Origin: Ephydatia muelleri
Lineage: Eukaryota; Porifera; Demospongiae; Spongillida; Spongillidae
Direction of reading: 5' to 3'
Assembly (NCBI GenBank): GCA_013339895.1
Contig: JABACO010000007.1
Span: forward strand, 9,381,635 to 9,445,634
Length of the DNA: 64,000 nucleotides
A model generated the notes under the pieces. It did not search any database. It was not told where the DNA came from and saw only the letters and a list, made by a program, of their open reading frames with translations. Position 1 is the stretch's first letter, and each line of letters begins with the position of its first letter. The position numbers were made by a program, and so were the translations under genes. Shown here piece by piece: positions 55,462 through 64,000 of this stretch.

Positions 55462-56046
55462 CTTCATAATGCAGTGTCAGGACAGGGTTGCAGGAGTGCT
55501 GGAAAATTTGCAATTCCTTTGCAAAGATTAGCTAAACCTCTCTCTAGCTCTAGTTTTAGCTTTCCATTCACCTCCATGTCGCGGAATTTCAATTCTTCCT
55601 TAACTGCACCACACTTAACTTTTCTAATGGCTTTTGTTTCTGCTTCTTCCACATGCATCCAGATAGCAGAAATGATTGCCTTTGAGCCAGGGAAACATAT
55701 CTGCCTTGAAGCAAAACGCAAGGTCATCAAAATGTGAAGCAGTGTGTGACACATTGTACAGGGATGATTTCCCCCAATTTTATTTCCAGTTTCATATTGT
55801 TGTGCTGGATTGTCACCATGAAAAATCCGAATAACATTGTATATCCGTTTCCATTAGGTGCGCACAAAGGTTTTGCATTCTGGATCTGGTCCAAACGGTG
55901 CTCATTGAATAGGGCTTGTTCATGTTCTGACGAGCCAGACATACCCAATAAACCTCAGGCTCTTCTACTATTGTTGGTATGTCCATGTTGCTCCCCACCT
56001 CCTCAGAAGTTAAGTAGAATGCTGGGTCATATATGGCAGCTATCAT
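55462..56046 (-). pseudogene. remnant of an uncharacterised element protein (HGDNPAQQYE motif)
   Basis: Minus strand: FHGDNPAQQYETGNKIGGNH followed by PCTMCHTLL (about 55740-55840), then a Lys/Glu-rich region (KFRDMEVNGKLKLELERGLA). The motif recalls proteins repeated in cnidarian and sponge genomes that I know only as uncharacterised; the memory is weak. Frame changes separate it from upstream text at 55850-56046. No ends seen. Confidence 0.35.
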
Positions 56047-56279
56047 AACTAATAAATGACTATGCCCAGCAATGCTTGAATGATCAAATCCTCTTGCTGG
56101 ACACCTTTCTCGCCCACTGTGGTTATTCCCGCAGTTTGGACATCTTTCCCATTTACTTTGATCTTTTGGGACCCTTCCTGTACTTCCTGTGGTTGATGCT
56201 GCCAGTTCTCCAGATCAGGTTTGAACTAAGCACATGCCTCCTAACTCCAGGCTACTACTTTTGAGAGTTTCTTGCTAGT

Positions 56280-57440
56280 CCTTAACAGCTTCTTTTTGAC
56301 GGATTATTGTTTGCGCCTTCTCAAGGGTTAGCTCTGGATCAAATAGTAGACACTGGGATAATAAGCTGTCCCTTATTCCAACAACAAGCCGGTCGCGGAT
56401 GAGTTCTAAATTTAGCGCAACATTTTGACAATTGTCGGCCAAGTTGTGTAGCGCAGCTATGAATTCGTCGGCCGTCTCTTTCTCACCTCACCTAGATTTC
56501 TCTGGTTAAACCTGGCTCTTTCAGATATGACGTTTTTGCGCACCTGAAAGAAATTGTTAAACTTCTCCAATACTTTGTCATACTTCGCCTTTTCCTGCGA
56601 CGTTATGCCCATTGAGGTCAAGACATCCTCAGCTCCTTCTCCTAAGGTAAGGTGCCATATTAGCACGGGTTTTTTAACGGACTGTACCAGTCAAACGCAT
56701 CGTCTGGAGTACGTTCTAACACCACCAAGTGTCAGTACTGATGCATGCGCACCATGCCATCGTTTTAAAAGTTTTGCAGCACCTTCTGTTTTTTATATCC
56801 ATCGTACCTCTGAGGGGGGGGGGGGGGGGGTACGCGATGAGTGCCAAATTAGCACGGGGGGGGTGTCATAGCTGTTTTCAATGGAACAGACAACCAGCAA
56901 CGCCGCCAACATATCTGGAAGTATTCAAAATGAAGTTGTAAACACACAAAAAAATAAATTAGCGTTCTCTGTCTCAAGCTAGGTGATTTTCTTTTCCTTC
57001 GAGAGGTAGTGATTTTAAAAAAGCCACGCACTGCAAGAGCTCGCAAGAGCCCTCCTTTTACCCCCTTTTTCTATTCATACCTCATGCGGCATACTTTTTA
57101 AGCTTAGAACTCTGTTATAAGTGGTTACGCGGAAGAGCTACGCCAAGCTAAAGAGTGGCTTCGTGACCTCCATTGAAAATGACTGCGGTTATTCGGACCC
57201 CCCCCCCCCCTTCCGGCCCCCCCCCGTGCCAATAAAGCCAACCCGTGCTAATATGGCAGTTTACCTTAGACAGTAAAGAAGAGTACTGACTTGTCTAACG
57301 TCGTCCTTGTCTGAAGAGAGACCAGACGCGTTTCTAAACTGCTCGAAGCGCCGCCTCCAGCGAGGCCACCCGTCAGACTTTGAGTAGTCAAAGGATTCGG
57401 GGGGTTGCAGACGTAGGGTGGACATCTCCCTAAGCTCTAC
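56280..57440 (-). pseudogene. second Ty3/gypsy Gag, split by a MITE
   Basis: ATG at about 57422 (MSTLRLQPPESFDYSKSDG; WPRWRRRFEQFRNASGL), interrupted after LLYCL by the element 56645-57266, and continuing GEGAEDVLTSMGITSQEKAK, FNNFFQVRKNVISERARFNQ, then in another frame LRDRLVVGI-type text and LLFDPELTLEKAQTIIRQKE to about 56290. This is the capsid domain of a different gypsy family from that at 49-53 kb. Upstream TGGTGGCAGCGG (57445-57456 on the minus strand) fits a primer-binding site, so 57466 and beyond may be its LTR. Removing the MITE and one TA restores the frame across the junction. Confidence 0.8.
56645..57266. mobile_element. 622-bp MITE, TA duplication (Tc1/mariner-like ends)
   Basis: Ends AGGTAAGGTGCCATATTAGC at 56645 and inverted AGGTAAACTGCCATATTAGC at 57266, both continuing ACGGGTT: 27-bp inverted repeats with 2 mismatches. 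TA at 56643-56644 and 57267-57268. Inside are a 17-G run (56814-56830), C runs near 57198-57230 and an extra copy of the terminal motif (GCCAAATTAGCACGGG near 56844). No coding capacity. Inserted in Gag. Confidence 0.85.
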
Positions 57441-57465
57441 TCTGACTACTCACCGCTGCCACCAT

Positions 57466-58330
57466 GTAATAGCTACAGCCGAATCAGATCTGATATTCAA
57501 TCAGCACACATGCGCATACAATAATCATACATAGTAACTAATTATATAATCACACTACAATATCAACGGCAGAACTTGCAGACGCAACTGTATCGTGATG
57601 GATCCGAGCTTGGCGTTCGGGGTTAGACCGAGCCAAGGTTTCAGAATCTGACGAAACACTATCCTTTCTCGGTCGACCGCGCGAATGGGGTTGGCACAAG
57701 CAGCCACTGTGCAAAAAACTGGATATACGCTATCGGATATTTTGCGTATATTTCGAGTTTACGCATCAAGAATCCCACTTGCGGAATGAACCAGTTTCGC
57801 ACTGTGTTTATTTCGAGTATCCTCAACCGCATCATGTGCGCTTAGAAGGATTCACAAAACAATGTCTCCGTATACCACTTTGTGACACTTTGCACCGTAT
57901 ACGGTGCTGGGTACGCACTCCGATTCTGTTCATGGTATACTAGTTGGATTCTTAATTTACTACAATCAAAAACATACACGTACAACAATCAATTTTCAAC
58001 GTTCAAACTCTGCAGCTATCGAGGAAAGACTCCACTGCTGGCTCTTCAACCCGCTGCACGAGTTGCTCAGCAATCCATTGCAACGTGACAACGGGAGAGT
58101 TCGCGTCGTGCTGGCCAGCGCTTCAAACTGCTTCCCCTCAGAACAGCTATAGCAAAGAAAAAAGGTCATCCGTAAAAATTATAATGCACTCAGCTAGCCT
58201 ACGCAGTTAGCGGGATTTCTTGCGCTTGACAACACCTTGATCTCTCAGACTCTTAGCTGAGAGTATAGAAAAAGGGGTAAAGAAAGCCTAGCGAAGCGTG
58301 TACCTTTTAACGCTCCAACTCCACTCTTTT
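57466..58330 (-). repeat. possible LTR and leader of the second gypsy element
   Basis: On the minus strand the sequence ending TATTACA lies directly before the TGGTGGCAGCGG primer-binding-like site, as an LTR should. No second copy is in the window, so neither its start nor its nature can be confirmed. Confidence 0.3.
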
Positions 58331-58551
58331 ATTTACATATAAGAAAAGACACAGATTAGCAGCAATTGTGAATGAAAACACAATCTCTTACCCGCGCCGT
58401 ATCCGATTTTGCTGACCTTTTCATGACGTCTCTAATCATGACTCGAGGGGGGAAAAACAAGAGAGACTTACTTGTGCGAACTAAAAGCCGTTCTGGAAGC
58501 CGTGGTAACGGCGCGGTCACAAAGAAGTACGCTGCAGTGAAAGATCCTGGG

Positions 58552-58553
<2 letters not shown>

Positions 58554-58615
<62 letters not shown>

Positions 58616-58676
58616 TGCGTGTGTGTGTGTGCGTGCATGTGTGTGTGCGTGCATGTGTGTGTGCGTGCATGTGTGT
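58554..58676. repeat. (TG)n microsatellite, with GTGCGTGCAT interruptions
   Basis: About 60 bp of uninterrupted TG repeats, then GTGTGTGTGCGTGCAT units. Apparent long reading frames of Cys-Val or His-Thr here are artefacts. Confidence 0.97.
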
Positions 58677-58956
58677 GAAATTTACCACAAGTTGCATGGG
58701 GCTGTGCTACGGAAAACACTCAGCAATGAGAATCTGTTGGATGAAACACAATCGTTGCATTTTGCAATTGCAACCAACTAACCATAGAGACAGTTCCTTT
58801 TATTCCTTACACGCACGACATCAATCGAAAATATGCCACGTGGTGAGTAGCTCTATTAATTGACAAATATAATAGTTATTTTAATCATTACACAGAGCAT
58901 TAATTGGAGATCTACATGTAGCTAGCTGCACTGGTACACTTGAAAATGGTAAAAGG

Positions 58957-60122
58957 TTAAACGACTGACTGATGAACCATCCAATGTGGTGTGGAAGGAG
59001 GAGGAGAAGTCTGTAGTAGCGGTCCGGTTATGCGTTTTTTGCTAGGATACTTCTTGTGCAGTTGGCTGTTTCGAGCATCCAGTGTGTCTATCAGTTCGTT
59101 ACATTGTTCAGAACGCCATGATGGTCTACGATGCATCAATGCCTGTGGATCTTCCTCATCAGTTTCCTCCTCTGACATTGCACAAGGTTTTATGTCACTC
59201 CAAAGCCTTCTTTCTTCGTCGCTTGTTATCGTTTCACATATTTTTTCCCAGAGCTGCAAGTGAAAGATAACAATTTGTTACAACTTAACTCAGTAAGTAT
59301 GCATTTACACGCTGTTGGCGGGAACGCTTTGTACGCCGACTAGCACCCTCGTCTGTCAGAGCTCTTTTCAGAGTTCGCCTGTACGTTGCAAGACCACCTA
59401 TACATACAAGGGCTAGATTTTAGCAAAATCAATTCAAATGTAAAGATACCTTTAATAATTGCAAGCGGGCTGGTGAATTCAGCTGCCACAAGCTTCACTA
59501 CCTTGGAGTTGTGCTCACTATCAATCCTATGCAAAGTAAATAATTTCATAGAATAAAAATTGTAGTAGTCACAAGTTCTTACTCTTCATCAAGACGAAAC
59601 TGGTTATCCTCTCCTAAATTTCGATACACTTCCCTGATGCGACTCTGCATGCATGCAGAGTCGCATCAGGGAAGCGCAGAAAGGACGACGTGCATGGATA
59701 ATAACAACTTATAAATCAGCGTGATAACTTGCTTGTATCTCAGTGGGGGTTTTGCGTGTGCGAATTTCACTATGACTTGGCTGAGAAACCCGTACGCCTG
59801 TAGTGGGAGACTCATTGCTGTGCGAGTGTACACCGTCATCCTCTAGTTTAGAAACTCGGACAGAAAGGCTATTAATTTTTTCATCAATTTCACTTAAACG
59901 TCCTAGCACTGCTGCTTGCATATCAGATACAAGCTGATGCATCCACTCTTTTAGCTGTATCTCTGTGCTTTGATAGTTGGATCCAGAATTGGTAGCGCTT
60001 GTACCACTGTGACAATCTACATGTATGGTCTCGCCTGGAAGCCACGTTTGAGGATTTTCCGCAGCAGGTGTACATGTCTGTCCATGGCCGTAAAATGAAC
60101 TCGTTGAGGCGCCAGCCGTCAT
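58957..60122 (-). CDS. five-exon partner gene of the EnSpm transposase (unknown function)
   Basis: Model: exons 60122-59733, 59644-59583, 59526-59450, 59397-59309, 59253-58957; total 915 nt, 304 residues, no internal stop. Introns 2-4 have GT-AG borders (donors GTAAGA, GTATCT, GTAAAT). The first needs a GCAAGT donor and is less sure. The protein has a Ser/Thr/Gly-rich N-terminus, a likely coiled coil (SEIDEKINSLSVRVSKLEDD), a basic segment (GLATYRRTLKRAL, RRTKRSRQQR) and an acidic-to-basic C-terminus (MSEEETDEEDPQALMHRRPS; KKYPSKKRITGP). I recognise no domain. Head-to-head position, 315 bp from the open frame of an EnSpm transposase, suggests the second protein of that element (TnpA-like DNA-binding role), as inference. 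Confidence 0.6.
59629..59674. repeat. 46-bp perfect palindrome across a splice acceptor
   Basis: CTTCCCTGATGCGACTCTGC + ATG, followed by its exact reverse complement. One arm is exon 2 of the minus-strand gene (59629-59644), the rest is the end of intron 1 including the CAG acceptor. Confidence 0.97.
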
Positions 60123-60380
60123 GCCACTTACATGTACCAGTCTTCTGGGTACAATGTGACCTGACTGTGACCAATTAAAAATAAAATTGAATTGCTGATG
60201 TTTCTTACTATTACCTCACTAATTATCTCGGGTGTATCTCCTTCCAGACGTCGATGTGCACTTTTATCACCTCGACCTCGAGCTCGCTACTGCCCGCTCA
60301 TTTCGCGTGAAGCACGTGTGTGGCATGAAATTTTAAAAGTTATTACCCAATTCAAAATGTCTATGCGCAACAGAATTTGA
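60123..60380. promoter_or_regulatory. intergenic space between divergent genes
   Basis: Separates the minus-strand start (60122) and the open frame of the EnSpm transposase; any shared promoter must be here. No core motif is evident. A plus-strand ATG at 60357 is in frame with the transposase but a TGA at 60378-60380 follows six codons later. Confidence 0.35.
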
Positions 60381-63275
60381 TGTCCTAAATGCCAAGAAAA
60401 TCTGAGCTATTCTCAATACAAATGCCATTCTAACCCTTTGTATTGTAGACCATTGAATTCGCGTTTTCCTAAGGAAGCTGCTTCTCCGCAAGATCCTGAC
60501 GGTACTGATGAAGTAGAAGATATGCAAGACACCAGTGCTCAAAATGAAGATCAGCAGGATTCAGATGAGGACTTCGAAGATGCTTACAAATGGAATGTTG
60601 AGGGTTCTGATGCAGTATCAAGTTTGGAGAACCCAGAGGAAGACGACGAATTACAGGTTGTGGATGAGATTGATATCATAGAGCAAGAACCTTTTCCACA
60701 AGAAGAAGGTGGCTGTGTAAGTACACCTACACCATTGTCTAGCAGTATAGAACTTTCAGTTTCTAACTATCAAGTTGAGGATGCGCATGAAGACAAAAAC
60801 GAGCCATCTTTAAGTTCCCTTGTGCTTCAGCCATTAGCAATGAGTTTGATTTTCTTTCAACTAATGTACAAGGTATCAGATAGAGGCATTGAGTTTATTT
60901 TAGTTGTTTTCCATTCAATAATAAAAATAATTGCACAGTGTGTAAACAATGAAATAATCAATTTCCTATTAGTACAACTCCCTAATAACATATACAAACT
61001 GAGAAAAATGTTTGGACACTATAAAAAAGAGTTCGATAAATTTGCTGTGTGCCCTAAATGCTCAGCCTGCCACAGGATCCCTAGTAGTGCCTCGGCAAAT
61101 GTAACTTGCACTGTCAAGTCGGAATACACTAGCAAAACTTGTGGGGCAGAGCTTCTTCGGAAAGTTAAATGCGGAAAAAAGTACAAGTTTGTCCCAAAGA
61201 AGATTTACATTTACAACTCACTTAAGCAGTCATTGTCTCGATTATTTCAAAAAAAAGATTTTATCACAGACATTGAACAATGGAGAACTCGATTGTCTGA
61301 AGAAAATGTATTATCAGATGTGTATGATGGCAATGTTTGGAAAGAGCTGTCCAGCCCTGGGCAATTTTTGTCAACACCATTCAGCCTTGCATTACGACTA
61401 AACATAGACTGGTTTAGGATATATAAACATGTCAACTATAGTGTAGGAATGCTTTACTTAGTCATTGAAAATCTGCCACGACACAAAAGATATAATCTTG
61501 AGAATATCATTATTGTGGAGTGTATTCCAGGTCCTAATGAACCAAAGCTCACAGTTAACTCATTTTTGAAGCCTCTTATTGATGAATTGTTAGAACTCTG
61601 GCATGGCGTTTTTATCAAGTCACAGTCTGCATTTGGAATTACATCAGTCCGATGCATGCTAACATCAATTTCTGCTGATATTCCAGCAACTCGTGGGTTT
61701 TTTTCTCATAATGCTAGACGAGGTTGCTCAAAATGTTTGAAAGAATTTGTAACTGATCAGTTTAATTCAAAGCCTGATTATTCAGGTTTTGACAATGCCT
61801 CGTGGATTGCAAGAGATCATGCCTCTCATATGCATGTTTTGAATCAGATTAAGCAAAAGAAACTGGTTTTGGAAAGAAAGGCAATACAAAAAGCATGGGG
61901 AGTCAGGTACTCAGAACTAGTACGACTACCGTATTTTGATCTTGTTCGCTACCATGTAGTAGATCCAATGCATAATCTTCTACTAGGCACTGCTAAGTAC
62001 ATGATGTCTGTTTGGAAAGATGAATCTCTTATATCTAAATCAGACTACCAAAATATGCAGGACACAGTTGACAGAATTAGGGTCCCATTAAACATTGGCC
62101 GCATTCCACACAAAGTAGAGTCTCAAGTATCTTCTCTAACAGCTGATCAGTGGAAGAATTGGGTGCTAATCTATTCTATACCTGCACTCTTATCTATTTT
62201 ATCACAAGAACATTTAGAATGTTGGTCGTTGTTTGTTGAAGCATGCTCTTTCATTCTCAAGCCTATTATTAACATTGATGATATCATGGAGGGAGATCGC
62301 AAATTAACTCAGTTCTGTAAATGCTACGAGCAGCTGTATGGTAAAAGTAAATGTACACCAAATATGCACCTTCAGTTGCATTTGAAGCAATGTTTATTTG
62401 ACTATGGACCAGTTCATTCTTTTTGGTGTTTTCCCTTTGAGCGCTACAATGGAATGTTTGAAAGTTTCAATAAGAACTGGATGTGTCCAGAACTTCAGAT
62501 AATGACTACATTTTTAAACTACCAGGATTCAGTGGTCATGATTAAATTGTCATCAGAACAGCCTTGCTTTGAATGGTTTAGTGATATTAATGATGAAACA
62601 TCCTACAAAGGATCGATTCAGCAGACAAGTGCTGATCCTAACCTGTTGAACAAGCATTCCAGATTTTCACTATGCCCAATTGAAGAAATTAATGCAACAA
62701 ATTGTTTTCTGTGTGAAGCCGTGTCAAAAAAATGTGAAAAACTGTTATTGTTACATGAAGTTGAGTGGCTCAGGAATGTGTACATGACATTATATCCAAC
62801 ATCAAAGATTACTCATGTCAACATGAGTCATGATGTTTTTCATGAGGCTAACGTTTTCGGTGAAATACATTTGTCTGTAAAAGCAAAAGGAAATCACTCA
62901 CATAGCATAATTGCTTACTGGCCTGAGTCGATTCAAGGAACCAATCAATTATCCAGACATTCTGAGTATCAGGCAGAAGAAATTCAGTATTTTTTTTACC
63001 ACGTGGTAGGAATAATGCTGCCAGAACAACCAGAGAAGTTTGTATCACATGTGTTTGCTTATGTTCACTGGTATGAAAAGCATCCTTATTATGATACACA
63101 ACTGTTTCCATTAAAAGTATTCACTAACATCAAAGAGAAAAATGGATCATCAGTATTCATCCCTCTAAGTCGGATAATGAATCAATGTGCTGAGTTCAAC
63201 ACTACAATGAAATTTGACTTTGGAATTGACAATGTTCTAGTCTTGTGTCCAGTGAATAGGAAAGTAAAATTTTGA
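60381..63275 (+). CDS. EnSpm/CACTA-type transposase (Tnp2-like, Transposase_21)
   Basis: Open from 60381 to the stop 63273-63275. The true start is unclear: the first in-frame ATG in the open part is at about 60522, but a zinc-finger-like CPKCQENLSYSQYKCHSN lies upstream from 60381, so an earlier exon or a recent nonsense change (TGA 60378) is likely. Then an acidic N-terminus, a CPKCSACH pair (61054), and the RNase H-like core: LALRLNIDWFRIYKHVNYSV (first Asp, about residue 323 from 60438), LENIIIVECIPGPNEPKL, FLKPLIDELLELWHGV, RYHVVDPMHNLLLGTAKYMM (second Asp, about 508), FWCFPFERYNGMFESFNKNW (Glu, about 667). This DMHN-FERYNG pattern is that of EnSpm transposases. No frameshift in 2.9 kb. 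Terminal CACTA repeats not found. Confidence 0.85.
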   Translation, partial: CPKCQENLSYSQYKCHSNPLYCRPLNSRFPKEAASPQDPDGTDEVEDMQDTSAQNEDQQDSDEDFEDAYKWNVEGSDAVSSLENPEEDDELQVVDEIDIIEQEPFPQEEGGCVSTPTPLSSSIELSVSNYQVEDAHEDKNEPSLSSLVLQPLAMSLIFFQLMYKVSDRGIEFILVVFHSIIKIIAQCVNNEIINFLLVQLPNNIYKLRKMFGHYKKEFDKFAVCPKCSACHRIPSSASANVTCTVKSEYTSKTCGAELLRKVKCGKKYKFVPKKIYIYNSLKQSLSRLFQKKDFITDIEQWRTRLSEENVLSDVYDGNVWKELSSPGQFLSTPFSLALRLNIDWFRIYKHVNYSVGMLYLVIENLPRHKRYNLENIIIVECIPGPNEPKLTVNSFLKPLIDELLELWHGVFIKSQSAFGITSVRCMLTSISADIPATRGFFSHNARRGCSKCLKEFVTDQFNSKPDYSGFDNASWIARDHASHMHVLNQIKQKKLVLERKAIQKAWGVRYSELVRLPYFDLVRYHVVDPMHNLLLGTAKYMMSVWKDESLISKSDYQNMQDTVDRIRVPLNIGRIPHKVESQVSSLTADQWKNWVLIYSIPALLSILSQEHLECWSLFVEACSFILKPIINIDDIMEGDRKLTQFCKCYEQLYGKSKCTPNMHLQLHLKQCLFDYGPVHSFWCFPFERYNGMFESFNKNWMCPELQIMTTFLNYQDSVVMIKLSSEQPCFEWFSDINDETSYKGSIQQTSADPNLLNKHSRFSLCPIEEINATNCFLCEAVSKKCEKLLLLHEVEWLRNVYMTLYPTSKITHVNMSHDVFHEANVFGEIHLSVKAKGNHSHSIIAYWPESIQGTNQLSRHSEYQAEEIQYFFYHVVGIMLPEQPEKFVSHVFAYVHWYEKHPYYDTQLFPLKVFTNIKEKNGSSVFIPLSRIMNQCAEFNTTMKFDFGIDNVLVLCPVNRKVKF

Positions 63276-64000
63276 TCGTCAATTTTACATGTACATCAGT
63301 TGCTATGAACACAGGATGTTTCTGCTGTACAATTGCAAGTAAATTACTTACCAACATTTACAGTAGGTGTTTATATGGTATATGTACATATGTAAACACT
63401 TTTATTGAGACTTTGTAGTGTATGAATAATGCTGTTTGTAACATGCACATTGCGATCGCGAGGCAGCACGAGAGGAAGTCTGCTGGCCACGGAAAGGGTT
63501 CAAAATCCTAAAGATGACATTACTGCTTTGTTTAATTAAGATAGCTAGCTAGATCAATAGGCAGTCCAAATGCTGCTGATCTGGAAACAGATAACATGAA
63601 GACATCAAGGATCAGTATTTAGTGACTTTGAAGAAGAACTAGTGTTGTGATGGAAAGCAAATACAAAGTGGACCATCGTGCTCATTCAAAGAGATCTAGA
63701 GCTGACATCACGTTTCAATAATACCTCAGTAACATCATTTGTATTTATAGCTGCTTTCTGTAAGCCACAATTGTGATGAAGCGTTCACATCTCATGCATC
63801 TAATTCAGTGTTTCCAGAGTTTGTTGACCGTAACACTCTCATTGCAATGACTATTAATCATTTGATGTATGCCTAGTGATCTATAAGAAGTAATGACGAT
63901 CCATTGACAGAATGCTGGTGATGTTATGTTAAGCATTACTCCTCCAATCGATATGTCATTGCAAAAAGCAAAATGATAGTGTACAAAAAAAGTCAATGTT
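63276..64000. other. no recognisable gene
   Basis: AT-rich. The right end of the EnSpm element should lie here or beyond; a CACTAC on the minus strand near 63416-63421 is one unproven candidate. Confidence 0.4.

Noticed and set aside
58372-58863. Long Cys-Val and His-Thr reading frames on both strands
   Set aside because: They are translations of the (TG)n microsatellite.
63416-63421. CACTAC on the minus strand as the right terminus of the EnSpm element
   Set aside because: CACTACAA also occurs at 57553 on the plus strand, but the two share only 8 bases, no 2-3 bp duplication is seen, and the left one lies within other element remains. Not enough to define ends.
1-64000. tRNA genes and conserved host protein-coding genes
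   Set aside because: No sequence with paired A and B boxes and a cloverleaf was recognised, and every protein similarity found is to transposons or to repeated mobile-like families.

Overview
This is nuclear DNA from an animal. It has spliceosomal introns with ordinary GT-AG borders and one match to a canonical branch point, a fragment of a U2 snRNA gene, short tandem repeats, and almost wall-to-wall eukaryotic transposable elements. The mixture (chromodomain-hAT, several piggyBac families, R2/NeSL-type retrotransposons with a restriction-like endonuclease, a tyrosine-recombinase retrotransposon, Ty3/gypsy, ISL2EU, Tigger, EnSpm/CACTA, and SWIM-YqaJ-PHD genes) recalls early-branching invertebrates such as demosponges or cnidarians. 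That placement is inference only; no host gene in the window fixes the taxon.

Layout. 1-0.9 kb: 3' part of a piggyBac transposase gene. 2.2-5.3 kb: a complete but decayed chromodomain-hAT transposon with perfect 8-bp target duplications. 6.0-7.6 kb: copy 1 of an uncharacterised, intron-containing DDE-like family. 7.9-12.0 kb: the C-terminal part of a reverse-transcriptase element, split near its stop by a well preserved piggyBac transposon (9171-11992, TTAA on both sides). 13.4-14.6 kb: another piggyBac remnant. 14.65-27.74 kb: three head-to-tail R2-like non-LTR elements on the minus strand (copies C, B, A in reading order); C is cut at its 5' side by an hAT element (27.74-28.96 kb). 29.8-33.6 kb: an RT fragment and R2-like copy D, whose 5' end abuts the first 32 nt of a U2 snRNA gene. 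35.3-36.7 kb: a more divergent R2-like copy G. 37.5-38.7 kb: 5' half of a third piggyBac family. 39.15-40.4 kb: Tigger/pogo. 40.4-45.3 kb: a DIRS-order element (Gag, RT-RNase H, tyrosine recombinase) between about 115-bp direct repeats. 45.3-46.4 kb: copy 2 of the DDE-like family. 46.4-47.8 kb: R2-like copy E. 47.8-49.1 kb: a SWIM-YqaJ-PHD pseudogene. 49.2-53.64 kb: a Ty3/gypsy element with about 100-bp LTRs, inserted in an ISL2EU transposase (53.65-54.7 kb). 55.5-57.5 kb: an unnamed element remnant and a second gypsy Gag carrying a 622-bp TA-flanked MITE. 58.55 kb: a long (TG)n tract. 58.96-63.28 kb: the best preserved unit, an EnSpm/CACTA-type transposase (945 codons open) divergently paired with a five-exon gene of 304 predicted residues.

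The genes are transposition machinery rather than a metabolic system. Most are broken. The sequences that look least decayed are the EnSpm pair, the 9.2-12.0 kb piggyBac (one frameshift), the gypsy Gag-Pol (one in-frame stop plus one deletion) and the DIRS RT. Points most worth following are the U2/R2-like junction, a 3'-terminal stem-loop with compensatory changes shared by the R2-like copies, the spliced DIRS Gag whose intron is a minisatellite, and a 46-bp perfect palindrome across a splice acceptor in the EnSpm partner gene.
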